The notes under the pieces are model-generated. The model did not search any database. It was not told where the DNA came from and was given only the letters and a program-made list of their open reading frames with translations. Below, piece by piece: positions 52,036 through 61,240 of a stretch of 64,000 bases of DNA. The position numbers were made by a program, and so were the translations under genes. Where the stretch lies: positions 1,302,001-1,366,000 of the forward strand of contig NZ_JAICDG010000002.1 in NCBI RefSeq assembly GCF_022751215.1, given 5' to 3'. Every line of letters starts with the position of its first letter. The stretch's first letter is position 1. The stretch is from Actinomadura terrae. GTDB taxonomy: Bacteria; Actinomycetota; Actinomycetes; Streptosporangiales; Streptosporangiaceae.

Positions 52036-53034
52036 ATGCGCAGGCGCGGAATGCTGATCGGCCTCGCCGCCACCGTCGTCGCGGGCGCCGGGGGAGCGGG
52101 CGTGGCGGCGCTGGGCCCCGGTTCGCTACGGACCACCCCCGCCAGTGCCAAGGAGGGCGGCTCCGTCGTCGTCCACGTGGCTCCGGGCGGGGAGGTCGCG
52201 TCCCTGGCGGAGGCCCAGAAGGTGCTGGAGGAGAGGAACGCCGTCAAGGGCGTGGTCCTCGTCAAGGGCGGGACGTACAAGAACGAGTCCGTCGCATGGA
52301 CGTACTCGCCCGAGGGAGGGTCCATCACCATCCGCGCCGAGCCCGGGACGGGACGCGTCGTCTATGACGGCCGGGGCCGCGACGGCTACTGGGTGACGGT
52401 GGGCGCCGGCGGCGCGAGGACGCACTTCAGCGGCATCACGGTCCAGAACTACACCGCCGGGGGCATCCTGTTCAGGGGCGACAAGGAGGCCGGGGAGAAG
52501 ATCACCGGCGGCTCCGTCCGCGGCATGGTGTTCCGCAGGCTCGGCACCAGGCACGCCCGCGGCAAGGAGGGGTACGGCGCCGTCCACATGTACAACTCCT
52601 GGAGGATGCGGATCGAGGACAACCACTTCGAGCAGCTGGAGAACAGGACGCCCAAGACCTACAGCCGCATCCACGGCGTCTACTTCTCCAACGGCGCGAG
52701 CGAGAACACCGTGTCGGGCAACACCTTCTCCAAAATCAGCGGCGACGCCGTCCGCGCGAGCGACGGCGCCAGCCGCAACCGGGTGCTCGACAACCGGTTC
52801 CAGACCACCGGCTGGTACGGGCTGTTCTCCTACTTCAGGTTCCCGCGCGACCCCGTCTGCGGGAAGGGCAACTACTTCGCGGGCAACACCTACGGGAAGC
52901 CGTATCCGCGTCCCGGCCGTAGCAAGAGCTTCAAGGGGCAGCCGGTGGACTGGGACAAGCGCGGCAAGCCGGGCGCGTGCCATCCGGACCCGATCAAGGT
53001 CGGCCGGAACCACTACGCGCCCGCCGCGCGCTGA
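52036..53034 (+). CDS. Secreted right-handed beta-helix protein
   Basis: A 332-aa exported protein. The N-terminus MRRRGMLIGLAATVVAGAG reads like a Tat signal peptide (twin Arg, moderate hydrophobicity). From residue ~40 a parallel beta-helix follows: repeats such as RMRIEDNHFEQLENR and ENTVSGNTFSKISGDAVRAS and NRVLDNRFQTTGWYG. Related proteins include polysaccharide lyases and mannuronan epimerase-like folds; no catalytic pair is clear. GAGGAG precedes ATG 52036. It stands alone. Confidence 0.85.
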   Translation: MRRRGMLIGLAATVVAGAGGAGVAALGPGSLRTTPASAKEGGSVVVHVAPGGEVASLAEAQKVLEERNAVKGVVLVKGGTYKNESVAWTYSPEGGSITIRAEPGTGRVVYDGRGRDGYWVTVGAGGARTHFSGITVQNYTAGGILFRGDKEAGEKITGGSVRGMVFRRLGTRHARGKEGYGAVHMYNSWRMRIEDNHFEQLENRTPKTYSRIHGVYFSNGASENTVSGNTFSKISGDAVRASDGASRNRVLDNRFQTTGWYGLFSYFRFPRDPVCGKGNYFAGNTYGKPYPRPGRSKSFKGQPVDWDKRGKPGACHPDPIKVGRNHYAPAAR

Positions 53035-53195
53035 CCACCCGCCGAGTCCAGGAAATTTCACGACGAACCACCCCAACTCACCGGGCGGATGCGCGTTGGT
53101 CGCGTGGGATGTCGGCATGGCGTGTTTCACTCCTCGTGACGATGCCTCACCATGGGTAGCGATGTCCGACGTGCCGAGGCCTCACGGGGGTGGCT

Positions 53196-53810
53196 ATGGC
53201 CGAGTCTCTGGTCAGGGACGTGATCCAGGAGACGCAGAGCAGGCAGCGGGCGCGGCGGCTCGCCGCACGGGAGTTCCGGCCGCGCCGGGCACTCGCCGGG
53301 CTGGCCGCCGCGCTGCTGCTGACCGTCGCCGGAGGGGCGGCCGGTGTCGAGCTGGCCGCCGAGGCGCTCGGTTCCGGCGTGCATCCGGTTCCAGGGGCGG
53401 AGGGGGCGATCGACGCGCTCGAACGGCTGCCCTGGAGCCACCCGGGCGTGCGCGCGGTGGCCGCGGGCGTCGCCGTCCTCGGGCTCGCGCTGGCGCTGGC
53501 GGCGATACCGGGCCGGATACGCGGCGTGCCGCTCGACGGCTCCGACCCGCGGCTCGCGGGCGCGCTGCGCCGCTCCGCGCTCCGCCGGTCCCTCGCGGAC
53601 GCGGCGCTCGGCGTGCCCGGCATCGAGCGCGCCCGCGTGCGGGGCGCGGGCCTGGTCCGCAGGCGCGTCGTCGTGCGCGCCGCGACCGGCTACCGCAACC
53701 CCGCCAACCTGGAGGAACTCGTCCACCGCGCGGTCGACGACCGGCTCGACAGCATCGAGCCGATGTTCCGGCCGCCCGTCGACGTCCGGCTGAGCTGGCG
53801 GAAGGACTGA
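53196..53810 (+). CDS. DUF6286 membrane protein (partial Asp23 module)
   Basis: A 204-aa protein with two membrane helices (ALAGLAAALLLTVAGGAAGV and VRAVAAGVAVLGLALALAA) and a C-terminal soluble domain (SLADAALGVPGIERARVRGAG, then VDVRLSW). It is a paralogue of the protein at 60674-61240. The ATG at 53196 has GGGGG about 5-8 nt upstream. Here it is followed only by an AmaP-like gene; the Asp23 genes of the full module are missing. Confidence 0.78.
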   Translation: MAESLVRDVIQETQSRQRARRLAAREFRPRRALAGLAAALLLTVAGGAAGVELAAEALGSGVHPVPGAEGAIDALERLPWSHPGVRAVAAGVAVLGLALALAAIPGRIRGVPLDGSDPRLAGALRRSALRRSLADAALGVPGIERARVRGAGLVRRRVVVRAATGYRNPANLEELVHRAVDDRLDSIEPMFRPPVDVRLSWRKD

Positions 53811-53811
53811 C

Positions 53812-54375
53812 ATGAGGGTCGCTCTGGCGGTGACCGGCGCCCTGCTGTTCGGCTGCGGCGCCGTCGCCCTCGCAGCCGGGCTCGGCGGCTTCGACGGGCT
53901 GGGCGCCCTGTCCGGGCGCCCCCCGCTCGACCCGGCGCTGGTCCGGTTCACGGGCTCGGCCCCCTGGTTCGCCGGCGTGCTCGCGGCCGTCGCCGAACTC
54001 GTCTCGCTCGCCGGTCAGCTGTGGCTGGTGGTGCAGGGGCGCGCACTCGTCCAGCGCTGGTGGCCCGAGATGGACGCGGGCACCCGCGTCCTGTCCCGGT
54101 CCGCCGCCGCGAACCTGGCCAGGGACGGGGAGGCGCTGCCCGGCGTCCGCGCGCTGCGCGTCCGGCTCACCGGCACCATCACCCGGCCCAGGCTGGTGGT
54201 GACCGTGGCCTGCGAGGGCGACGCCGTCCTGAGCGAGGTGTTCGGCGAACTGGGCGCGGGCCCGGTCGAGCGCTACCGCCGCACGATGGGCATGCCCGAC
54301 ATGGACGCGGTGATCCGCCTGCGCCCCGAGTTCCCCAAACGCCACCGCCGCGCCCCAGCCGTCGAGGCCGCCTAG
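53812..54375 (+). CDS. AmaP-like membrane protein (partial Asp23 module)
   Basis: A 187-aa paralogue of the protein at 61240-61806, placed 1 nt after the DUF6286 gene. Two hydrophobic segments (TGALLFGCGAVALAAGL and WFAGVLAAVAELVSLAGQLW) flank an extracytoplasmic loop. The C-terminal domain (ALRVRLTGTITRPRLVVTVAC) resembles the Asp23-associated alkaline shock membrane anchor. Its end overlaps the convergent DUF3592 gene by 4 nt. Confidence 0.75.
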   Translation: MRVALAVTGALLFGCGAVALAAGLGGFDGLGALSGRPPLDPALVRFTGSAPWFAGVLAAVAELVSLAGQLWLVVQGRALVQRWWPEMDAGTRVLSRSAAANLARDGEALPGVRALRVRLTGTITRPRLVVTVACEGDAVLSEVFGELGAGPVERYRRTMGMPDMDAVIRLRPEFPKRHRRAPAVEAA

Positions 54376-54875
54376 CCGGGAGGCTTCCTTCGCCCGAGGC
54401 GTTTGGCGAGCCCTCGGAACCTGAGTCCCGTCGCACCGGCGAAGACCAGGCCAAGGGCGCCGGAAATGCCTCTTTTGTACCACCCTGGGGTTGATGATCC
54501 AATTGACGCCCCTTGGGGATAATTGGGGCGATACCGCACGCGGACGCTGTGGTCGACCGGGGTGTCGTCGTCCGCCCAGAAGGAGACGCGCCTGCCGTCG
54601 GCGGCGGTGAACTCCACCAGCGCCTTGCGGACGCTCTGGTCCTGCGGAGGAAATCCGCTGACGTAGTTGTTGACGTACCGTTCCGCGCGGACGGTGCCCG
54701 ACGTATGGACGGCATCGTCGTCGACCGGCCAAGCCGCGCCCACGATGGAGACCAGGGCCAGGCCGGCGAGCGAGAACGTGATCGGTAACTCCACCTTGAG
54801 GGGAAGGGGGGAGGGGGCGGACTCCGAGGTGTCCAGGATGGAGTCGGACGAATCCACGGATGTCGGCACGACCAT
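54372..54875 (-). CDS. DUF3592 domain membrane protein
   Basis: A 167-aa protein with two membrane helices (ITFSLAGLALVSIVGAAWP and ISGALGLVFAGATGLRF) around a DUF3592 domain: GTVRAERYVNNYVSG, ALVEFTAADGRRVSFWADDD, VRVRYRPNYPQGASI. Base composition is slightly less GC-rich than its neighbours. I choose ATG 54875 (GGGGAG 8 nt upstream) over GTG 54890. Function unknown. Confidence 0.8.
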   Translation of the reverse strand: MVVPTSVDSSDSILDTSESAPSPLPLKVELPITFSLAGLALVSIVGAAWPVDDDAVHTSGTVRAERYVNNYVSGFPPQDQSVRKALVEFTAADGRRVSFWADDDTPVDHSVRVRYRPNYPQGASIGSSTPGWYKRGISGALGLVFAGATGLRFRGLAKRLGRRKPPG

Positions 54876-55032
54876 TCGGGTGCTCCCCACCGACTGATGG
54901 TCCGACGCCCTCCGACCCGTGTCAAGGCCGCTTAGGGCGCGATGCCCAGCGGCCTCGACCCGGCGTCGAAGAAGAGCACGCCCGGCGCCAGAAGGGAGCT
55001 TGGGAGCGGGGGAGCTGGCGCCGGGCGGCTGG

Positions 55033-56409
55033 TCAGGTGGCCGGTCGCGGACGCTCGGCGAGCGCGGTGGCCGTGGCGGGTTGTGGCTGGTGGACGGGTG
55101 TCGCGTCGGGTGCGTCGAGCAGGGTGGCCTCGTTGAAGGGCTCTTCGCCGGCCAGCACGTGGTGGGCCCGCTCGGCGTCGAACTCGCCCGTCCAGTGGCC
55201 GATCACCACGGTCGCGACGGCGTTGCCCGCGAAGTTCGTCAGCGCGCGCGCCTCGGACATGAACCGGTCGATCCCGACGATGAACCCGACGCCGTCCACC
55301 AGTTCGGGCTTGTGCGACTGGAGGCCGCCCGCCAGCGTCGCGAGCCCGGCGCCGCTGACGCCCGCCGCGCCCTTGGAGGCGACGACCATGAACAGCAGCA
55401 GCGGGATCTGCGCGCCGACCGACAGCGGCTGGTCCTGCGCGGAGGCGATGAACAGCGTCGCCATCGTCAGGTAGATCGCGGTGCCGTCCAGGTTGAAGGA
55501 GTACCCGGTCGGGACCGTGATCCCGACGACCGGGCGGCTCACCCCGAGGTGCTCCATCTTGGCGATCAGCCGGGGCAGCGCCGACTCCGACGACGAGGTC
55601 GACAGGATCAGCAGGAACTCGCGGGCCAGGTAGCGCAGCAGCGTCACGATGTTGATCCGCGCGACCAGCCACAGCACGGCGCCGAGCACGCCGAACACGA
55701 ACAGCACGCAGGTCACGTAGAAGCCGAGCATGATCACAGCGAGGCTGCGCAGCGCCGACCAGCCGCTCGCGCCGACCACGGCCGCGATCGCCCCGAACGC
55801 GCCGACCGGTGCCGCCCACATGATCATCGCCAGGATCCGGAACACCAGGCGCTGCGCGTGCTCGATGCCGCGCAGCACCGGTGCTCCGGCCGGTCCGAGG
55901 CTCTGGAGGGCGAACCCGGCGAGCAGCGCGACCAGCAGCGTCTGCAACACCTGGCCCTCGGTCAGCGCCGACACCAGCGTGGCCGGGATGATCCCCAGCA
56001 GGAAGTCGGTCGTCCCCTCTGCGTCCGCTGCCTGCTTGTGCGCCGTCGCGACCGAGGCCGGGTCCAGGTGCACGCCCTCGCCCGGATGCAGGACGTTGCC
56101 GACCACCAGTCCGATGGCCAGCGCGAACGTCGACATCACGAGGAAGTAGCCGATCGTCACCAGGCCGACCCTGCCGACCTTGGCGGCCCGCGCCACCGAG
56201 CCGATGCCGAGCACGATCGTGCAGAAGATGATCGGCGAGATCATCATCTTGATCAGGTTGACGAAGCCGGTGCCGAGCGGCTTGAGCTCGACCGCGGTGT
56301 CCGGCGCGGCGATTCCGACCGCGATGCCGAGCACGACGGCCGCGACCACGGCCAGGTACAGGTAGTGGACGCGATCGTGCGCGGCACCGGTTGCACTCGG
56401 TGCGGGCAC
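55033..56409 (-). CDS. dctA: C4-dicarboxylate/cation symporter DctA
   Basis: Uptake of succinate, fumarate or malate with Na+ or H+. The 458-aa protein has the glutamate-carrier fold: STSSSESALPRLIAKM (serine-rich re-entrant hairpin), GYSFNLDGTAIYLTMATLF (TM7 motif) and SKGAAGVSGAGLATL (second hairpin), ending in a His/Asp-rich tail. It starts at GTG 56409 with GGAG upstream. It is divergent from a CitA/CitB-type two-component pair that very probably senses the same substrates and controls it. Confidence 0.93.
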   Translation of the reverse strand: MPAPSATGAAHDRVHYLYLAVVAAVVLGIAVGIAAPDTAVELKPLGTGFVNLIKMMISPIIFCTIVLGIGSVARAAKVGRVGLVTIGYFLVMSTFALAIGLVVGNVLHPGEGVHLDPASVATAHKQAADAEGTTDFLLGIIPATLVSALTEGQVLQTLLVALLAGFALQSLGPAGAPVLRGIEHAQRLVFRILAMIMWAAPVGAFGAIAAVVGASGWSALRSLAVIMLGFYVTCVLFVFGVLGAVLWLVARINIVTLLRYLAREFLLILSTSSSESALPRLIAKMEHLGVSRPVVGITVPTGYSFNLDGTAIYLTMATLFIASAQDQPLSVGAQIPLLLFMVVASKGAAGVSGAGLATLAGGLQSHKPELVDGVGFIVGIDRFMSEARALTNFAGNAVATVVIGHWTGEFDAERAHHVLAGEEPFNEATLLDAPDATPVHQPQPATATALAERPRPAT

Positions 56410-56563
56410 GGGCGGGCTCCCTCACGGATCGGGGCGGCGGCGCGGCGCGGGATGCCGCACATCAGTGACTATGGCGGGGTCTGTGACGCCGGTCACGTTT
56501 GTGTACATTGCGTTCACGGGCCGGGAATCTCCGGTCCGTCCGTGATCCGGCAGACGAGGACCC

Positions 56564-58231
56564 GTGACCCCCCGAACCAGCGAGAGCCCTCCCCGGCGGT
56601 GGTGGCGTGCCCCCAACAGGTGGAGCATGGCGCGGCAACTGCTCGTGCTCCAGGCGGCGCTCGTCGGGCTGCTCGTCGCGGTCGGCGCGACGCTCGCCTT
56701 CCTGGACGCGCGCCGCGCCGTCGACGACCGCGCCGCCGGAATGGCGCGGGCGGTCGCGGTGAGCATCGCGGACGCGCCGGACGTGCGCGCCGCCCTCGCC
56801 GCACCCGATCCGAGCCGCGCGTTGCAGCCCTACGCCGAGCGCGTCCGCCGCGACACCGGCGTGGACTTCATCACGATCATGAGCCCGGCCGGAATCCGCT
56901 ACACCCATCCCGACCCCGCCCGGATCGGGCAGCGGTTCATCGGCAACACCGCGCCCGCGCTGGCCGGACGGCCGTTCACCGAGACCTACACCGGCACGCT
57001 CGGACCGTCGGTCCGCACGGTCGCGCCGGTCTTCGGGGACGGGAACCGGGTCGTGGCGCTGGTCGCGGCGGGCATCACCGTCCAGGCGATCTCCGCCGAG
57101 CTGCGCGGCCGCCTCGCCTCGCTGGTCGCGGTCGCGGTGGCGGTGCTGGCGGCGGGCGTGGCGGGGAGCTCGCTGGTGGCCGCGCGGCTGCGCCGCCAGA
57201 CCCGGGGCGTGGCACCCGGCGAGCTGCGCGAGATGTTCGAGTACCACGAGGCGATCCTGCACGCCGTCCGCGAAGGGCTGCTGCTGCTCGACCGCGCCGG
57301 ACGGGTCGTGCTGTGCAACGACGCCGCCCGGGAGCTGCTCGGCCTGTCCGCCGACCCGCGCGGACGGCCCGCCGCCGCGCTCGGCCTGCCGGGCGAGCTG
57401 GCCGCCGCGCTCGCCTCCGCCGACCCGAGGGCGGACGAGATCCATGTCGGCGACACCCGCGTGCTGGTCGTCAACACCGCGCCCGTCCGGTCGCGGGACC
57501 GCGCGATGGGCAACGTGGTCACGCTGCGCGACCACACCGAGTTGCAGGCGCTCACCGGCGAGCTGGACTCGGTCCGCGGGTTCGCCGAGTCGCTGCGCTC
57601 GCAGGCGCACGAGGCCGCCAACCGGCTGCACACCGTGGTCTCGCTTGTGGAGCTCGGCCGTCCCGACCAGGCCGTCGCGTTCGCGACCGCCGAGCTGGAG
57701 ACGGCGCAGCGGCTCACCGACCAGGTGGTCGGGTCGGTGCGCGAGCCGGTATTGGCCGCGCTGCTGCTCGGCAAGTCCGCCGAGGCGGCCGAGCGGGGCG
57801 TCGAGCTCGTCGTCTCCGACGACACGGCGGTCGAGGGCGCCGTCCCGGCCCGCGACCTGGTCACGATCCTCGGCAATCTCATCGACAACGCGGTCGACGC
57901 GGCGGTCGAGGGCGCCGCCGACCGTCCGCCGCGCGTCACCGTCACCGCCCGCGCGGACGGCGGCGACCTCGTGCTCGCGGTCGCCGACAGCGGGCCCGGC
58001 GTGGACCCGGCCGCCGTCCCGGAGCTGTTCCGGCGCGGCTGGACGACCAAGACCTCCGGTGGACCGGCCGGGCACGGCATCGGGCTCGCGCTGGTCGGGC
58101 AGGCCGTCCGGCGCAACGGCGGCGACATCACGGTCGGCGCGGACCCCGGCGCGACCGGGGGAGGCGCGGGTTCCGGCGAGGCCGCGGGAGGCGCGGTGTT
58201 CACCGTCCGGCTGCCGCTGGACGCGCGATGA
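56564..58231 (+). CDS. CitA/DcuS-type sensor histidine kinase
   Basis: A 555-aa membrane sensor. An N-terminal helix (LLVLQAALVGLLVAVGATLA) leads a periplasmic PAS domain with ITIMSPAGIRYTHPDPARIGQRF and the FxETYTGTLGPSVRTVAPV citrate/dicarboxylate-binding pattern. A second helix (LVAVAVAVLAAGVAGSSLVA) leads a cytoplasmic PAS. The kinase core has the phosphoacceptor His in LRSQAHEAANRLHTVVSL, the N-box NLIDNAVDAA, and GHGIGLALVG. It starts at GTG 56564 with GAGGA upstream and overlaps the response regulator gene as ATGA. Confidence 0.93.
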   Translation: MTPRTSESPPRRWWRAPNRWSMARQLLVLQAALVGLLVAVGATLAFLDARRAVDDRAAGMARAVAVSIADAPDVRAALAAPDPSRALQPYAERVRRDTGVDFITIMSPAGIRYTHPDPARIGQRFIGNTAPALAGRPFTETYTGTLGPSVRTVAPVFGDGNRVVALVAAGITVQAISAELRGRLASLVAVAVAVLAAGVAGSSLVAARLRRQTRGVAPGELREMFEYHEAILHAVREGLLLLDRAGRVVLCNDAARELLGLSADPRGRPAAALGLPGELAAALASADPRADEIHVGDTRVLVVNTAPVRSRDRAMGNVVTLRDHTELQALTGELDSVRGFAESLRSQAHEAANRLHTVVSLVELGRPDQAVAFATAELETAQRLTDQVVGSVREPVLAALLLGKSAEAAERGVELVVSDDTAVEGAVPARDLVTILGNLIDNAVDAAVEGAADRPPRVTVTARADGGDLVLAVADSGPGVDPAAVPELFRRGWTTKTSGGPAGHGIGLALVGQAVRRNGGDITVGADPGATGGGAGSGEAAGGAVFTVRLPLDAR

Positions 58232-58899
58232 TCAGGGTCCTGGTGGTCGAGGACGACCCGGTCGCCGCCGAGGCGCACCGCGCCTACGTCGAGCGCGTCG
58301 CCGGGTTCACGGTCGCCGGGGTCGTGCACTCCGGCGCGGACGCGCTGCGGTTCTGCGAGCGGGCCGAGGTCGACGTCGTCCTGCTCGACTTCTACCTGCC
58401 CGACACCCACGGGCTGACCGTGTGCCGGGCGCTGCGCGCGGCGGGCCGCGACGTGGACGTGATCGCCGTGACCTCCGCGCGGGACCTCGCGGTGATCCGC
58501 TCCGCGGTCGCGGTCGGCGTCGTCCAGTACCTGCTCAAGCCGTTCACGTTCGCCTCGCTGCGCGACCGGCTCGACCGGTACGCCCGGTTCCGGGAGCGGG
58601 CCGTCCAGGCGGGGGAGGTCAGCGGGCAGGCCGACGTCGACGGGATGCTCGCCGCGCTCCGCGCCCCCGGGCACCGCACGCTGCCGAAGGGCATGAGCGG
58701 CGAGACGCTCCAGTCGGTCACCGAGGCGCTCGCCGGTGCGCCGGACGGGCTGTCGGCCGCCGCCGCGGGCGACCTCACCGGCGTCTCCCGGGTGACCGCC
58801 CGCCGGTACCTGGAGTACCTCGCCGAGAACGGGCTGGCGCGCCGCCGGCCCCACTACGGCCAGGTCGGACGGCCCGAGGTCCGCTTCTATCCCGCGTAG
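58228..58899 (+). CDS. CitB/DcuR-type response regulator
   Basis: A 223-aa regulator: receiver domain with acidic pocket VVEDDPV, phosphoacceptor Asp in VVLLDFYLPDTHGL, and Lys in QYLLKPFTFASLRDRL, followed by a C-terminal winged HTH (GLSAAAAGDLTGVSRVTARRYLEYL). Pairs with the upstream kinase. Expected to activate dctA, lying divergent from the operon, when C4-dicarboxylates are available. Confidence 0.93.
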   Translation: MIRVLVVEDDPVAAEAHRAYVERVAGFTVAGVVHSGADALRFCERAEVDVVLLDFYLPDTHGLTVCRALRAAGRDVDVIAVTSARDLAVIRSAVAVGVVQYLLKPFTFASLRDRLDRYARFRERAVQAGEVSGQADVDGMLAALRAPGHRTLPKGMSGETLQSVTEALAGAPDGLSAAAAGDLTGVSRVTARRYLEYLAENGLARRRPHYGQVGRPEVRFYPA

Positions 58900-58960
58900 A
58901 TCCGCACGTCGCGGGGTACCTAGGGAGCGAACGATTCGTCAGTGACACGGGGGAGTTGTC

Positions 58961-59155
58961 GTGAACGACAAGGCGGACCGCGAGACGGAACGGGTTCAGG
59001 AGAGACCGGAGCGCGAGCGCCCGCGCGGGGACCGACGCGGCGAGCGGCGCGAGGGACCCACCGGTCGCGAGGGTTCCACGGGTAAGGGCGCCGGGGACGA
59101 CAAGAGGAAGCTGAGCGACGCCGCCAGGAAGATGCGGGCGATGTTCGAGAAGTAG
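58961..59155 (+). CDS. Small highly charged hypothetical protein
   Basis: A 64-aa protein almost wholly composed of charged residues (Arg, Glu, Asp, Lys) with no hydrophobic core until the final KLSDAARKMRAMFEK helix. GGGGGAG lies 5-6 nt before GTG 58961. I do not recognise a family. It may be a disordered regulator or an artefact of Arg-rich GC coding, but the ribosome site and clean stop favour a real gene. Confidence 0.5.
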   Translation: MNDKADRETERVQERPERERPRGDRRGERREGPTGREGSTGKGAGDDKRKLSDAARKMRAMFEK

Positions 59156-59346
59156 GTGCGCCCAGGGGCCCGGCCGCATGCGGGACGCGGCGGCCGGGCC
59201 CCGGCGAAAGCGGTCTTCCGTGACCGAAGCTGCGTTCCCTAGTTAAAGCTGCGTTCGTTGGCAAAGCGGCGTTGACCAGCCCAACGGTTTCGCTTTCACC
59301 CCCTGTGAGCATGAACGGCGCAATGGTGACGCATCGGGGGGACGCC

Positions 59347-59781
59347 ATGAGTCAGGACACAGTGGCCGGACAGCAGCGCGGCGGGTCGAGCGACCTGGTG
59401 ACCTCGGGGGGCCGCACCCGGATCGCCGACGACGTCGTCGCCAAGATCGCGGGCATGGCGGCGGGCGAGGTGGGCGGCGTCCACGCGATGGGCGGGTCCG
59501 GGGCGCTGGACAACGTCCGCGACCGCCTGCCCGGCGGCGGCTCGCCCAACCGGGGCGTGTCCGTGCAGGTCGGCGAGCGGCAGGCGGCCGTCGACCTCGA
59601 ACTCGTCGTGGACTACGGGGTCTCGATCCCCGAGCTGGCGGGCACCGTCCGCTCCAACGTGATCGGCGAGGTCGAGCACATGTGCGGGCTGGAGGTCGTC
59701 GAGGTCAACATCGCCGTCGAGGACGTCCACGTCCCGGGCGACGGCGGGGACGACGACCAGGGGGAGTCCCGGGTGCGATGA
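59347..59781 (+). CDS. Asp23/Gls24 family envelope stress protein
   Basis: A 144-aa Asp23-domain protein, first of six genes. Core: GRTRIADDVVAKIAGMAAGEVGGVHAM, VQVGERQAAVDLELVVDYG and LEVVEVNIAVEDVHVPGD. In Staphylococcus Asp23 is tied to the membrane by AmaP; the AmaP-like gene here is the last of the operon. Likely role is cell-envelope homeostasis. ATG 59347; its stop overlaps the next ATG by 4 nt. Confidence 0.9.
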   Translation: MSQDTVAGQQRGGSSDLVTSGGRTRIADDVVAKIAGMAAGEVGGVHAMGGSGALDNVRDRLPGGGSPNRGVSVQVGERQAAVDLELVVDYGVSIPELAGTVRSNVIGEVEHMCGLEVVEVNIAVEDVHVPGDGGDDDQGESRVR

Positions 59782-60059
59782 GCGGAGCCGCGCCGGCCGA
59801 CGAGGCCGAACGGATCGCCGAGACCGCGCTGACCTGCCCGGACGTCCCCTCTCTCACGGCGGGCCCGCACGCCCGCATCGTGACCTACCGCGTCGGCCGT
59901 CCGCTGCCCGGCGTGGCCGTCCACCCGGACCGGATCGAGGTCGGCATCGTCGCCCGCCGCGTCCGTCCCCTGTTCGAGACGGCCGAGGACGTCCGCCGCC
60001 GGCTGCGTCCTCTCGCCCGAGACCTGCCGATCGACATCATGATCGGCGACGTGGAGTGA
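59778..60059 (+). CDS. Asp23-module associated small protein
   Basis: A 93-aa soluble protein with a compact alpha/beta pattern: ARIVTYRVGRPLPGVAVHPD, RIEVGIVARRVRPLFETAEDVRRR, and LPIDIMIGDVE. The strand-helix order resembles a truncated Asp23 domain (compare DVDIEVAEL endings). It overlaps the first Asp23 gene and the following small membrane gene. No independent function can be assigned. Confidence 0.75.
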   Translation: MSGAAPADEAERIAETALTCPDVPSLTAGPHARIVTYRVGRPLPGVAVHPDRIEVGIVARRVRPLFETAEDVRRRLRPLARDLPIDIMIGDVE

Positions 60060-60064
60060 TCGCC

Positions 60065-60262
60065 ATGCGTCCTCTCTGGCCCCTGGTGGGGCTCGCCTTC
60101 GGCACCGCCCTCGGCTTCGCGGGGGCCTTCGGCGGCTTCGGCGCGTTCTTCATCGTGTTGTTCCTCGGCGCCCTCGGCTTCCTCGCGGGCCGCGTCATCG
60201 AGGGTGAGTTGGACCTCGGCCAGCTCTTCTCCTCCATCAACCAGGGCAGGCGGCCGCGATGA
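60065..60262 (+). CDS. Small membrane protein of the Asp23 module (DUF2273-like)
   Basis: A 65-aa protein with two hydrophobic helices (PLVGLAFGTALGFAGAFGGF and FFIVLFLGALGFLAGRVI) and a short charged end, similar in design to the DUF2273 proteins that accompany Asp23 in Gram-positive bacteria. GGAG lies 8 nt before ATG 60065; a GTG at 60056 overlapping the preceding stop is an alternative start. Overlaps the next Asp23 gene by 4 nt. Confidence 0.75.
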   Translation: MRPLWPLVGLAFGTALGFAGAFGGFGAFFIVLFLGALGFLAGRVIEGELDLGQLFSSINQGRRPR

Positions 60263-60660
60263 CGGCGGCGACCGCGCCGCCCGAACAGCCTGCGACGGAC
60301 CCCGCGGACCTCGCGGACCGCGCGCGTCGGGGGCGGACCACGATCAGCGACCGCGCGGTCGAGCGGATCGTCGGGCGGGTGCTGGACGAGGCCGCCGACT
60401 CCGGCGCGATCACCAGGACGATGCTCGGCGTGCCGCTGCGCGGGCGGCACCGCTCCCGCACCGACGTCCGCGTGGACGGCGAGATCGTCACCGTGCGGAC
60501 GGCGATCTCGGTCACCTACCCCCGTCCGGTGCGGGCGGTCGCCCGGCGCGTCCGGGAGAGCGTGCGCGGGCGGGTGGAGGAGCTGACGGGCCTGAGCGTC
60601 CGGCAGGTGGACATCGAGGTCGCCGAGCTGGCCCGGTCCCAGGACAGGACGCTGGCATGA
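60259..60660 (+). CDS. Asp23/Gls24 family protein, second copy
   Basis: A 133-aa Asp23-type protein: GRTTISDRAVERIVGRVLDEA, VRVDGEIVTVRTAISVTYPR, VEELTGLSVRQVDIEVAEL. It diverges from the first Asp23 copy in the same operon but keeps the fold. Overlaps the preceding small membrane gene by 4 nt, so translation of the whole block is coupled. Confidence 0.82.
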   Translation: MTAATAPPEQPATDPADLADRARRGRTTISDRAVERIVGRVLDEAADSGAITRTMLGVPLRGRHRSRTDVRVDGEIVTVRTAISVTYPRPVRAVARRVRESVRGRVEELTGLSVRQVDIEVAELARSQDRTLA

Positions 60661-60673
60661 GCGGGACGCCGGC

Positions 60674-61240
60674 ATGAGGACGCGCGCCGACCGGGCCGCC
60701 CGGCACGCGTTCCGCGCGCGCCGCGTCTGGCCCGGCATGATCGCGGCACTGCTGCTCACCGCCGCCGGGGTGCTCACCGCCGCGGAGATCATCTCGGCGT
60801 GGGCGGGCAGCCCTTTGCACATCGTCGCCTACGGGCGCGTCCGGAACTGGGCCGACGACACGGCCTGGAAGGACTGGCAGGCGCTCGCCGCCGCGGGCGG
60901 CCTGACACTGCTCGGCCTGGTCTTCCTGCTGGCCGGGCTGCTGCCGGGCAGGTCCCGGCTCGTCCCGCTGCACGGTGACGACCCGGACCTGCTGATGGGC
61001 GTGACCCGGCGCGGGCTGAAGAGCGCCGTCGCGTCGGCGGCGGGGGACGCGCCGGGCGTGTCCGGCGTGCGGCGGGTGCGGTTGCGGCCCCGGCGCGTCA
61101 AGGTGGTCGCGGAGACGCCCGTCCGCGAGTCGTCCGACCTCGACGCGCGGGTCGGCGCTGCCGTCGGCGACCGGCTCGGCCGCCTCCAACCGGTACCGGA
61201 CCGGTCGGTGTCGGTGCGGCTGAAGCACCGGGAGGTCTGA
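60674..61240 (+). CDS. DUF6286 membrane protein (full Asp23 module)
   Basis: A 188-aa paralogue of the protein at 53196-53810: a short basic N-terminus, membrane helix MIAALLLTAAGVLTAAEII, extracytoplasmic loop, second helix GGLTLLGLVFLLAGLLPG, and a C-terminal domain (GVSGVRRVRLRPRRVKVVAE). ATG 60674 follows the Asp23 gene by 13 nt. Its stop overlaps the next start by 1 nt. Confidence 0.8.
   Translation: MRTRADRAARHAFRARRVWPGMIAALLLTAAGVLTAAEIISAWAGSPLHIVAYGRVRNWADDTAWKDWQALAAAGGLTLLGLVFLLAGLLPGRSRLVPLHGDDPDLLMGVTRRGLKSAVASAAGDAPGVSGVRRVRLRPRRVKVVAETPVRESSDLDARVGAAVGDRLGRLQPVPDRSVSVRLKHREV

Noticed and set aside
54919..58899. Very long plus-strand open frame (over 1,300 codons) antisense to dctA and fused in frame to the response regulator
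   Set aside because: It is a by-product of GC-rich coding on the other strand and continues into the regulator's frame; the dctA and kinase proteins read clearly in other frames and have ribosome sites.
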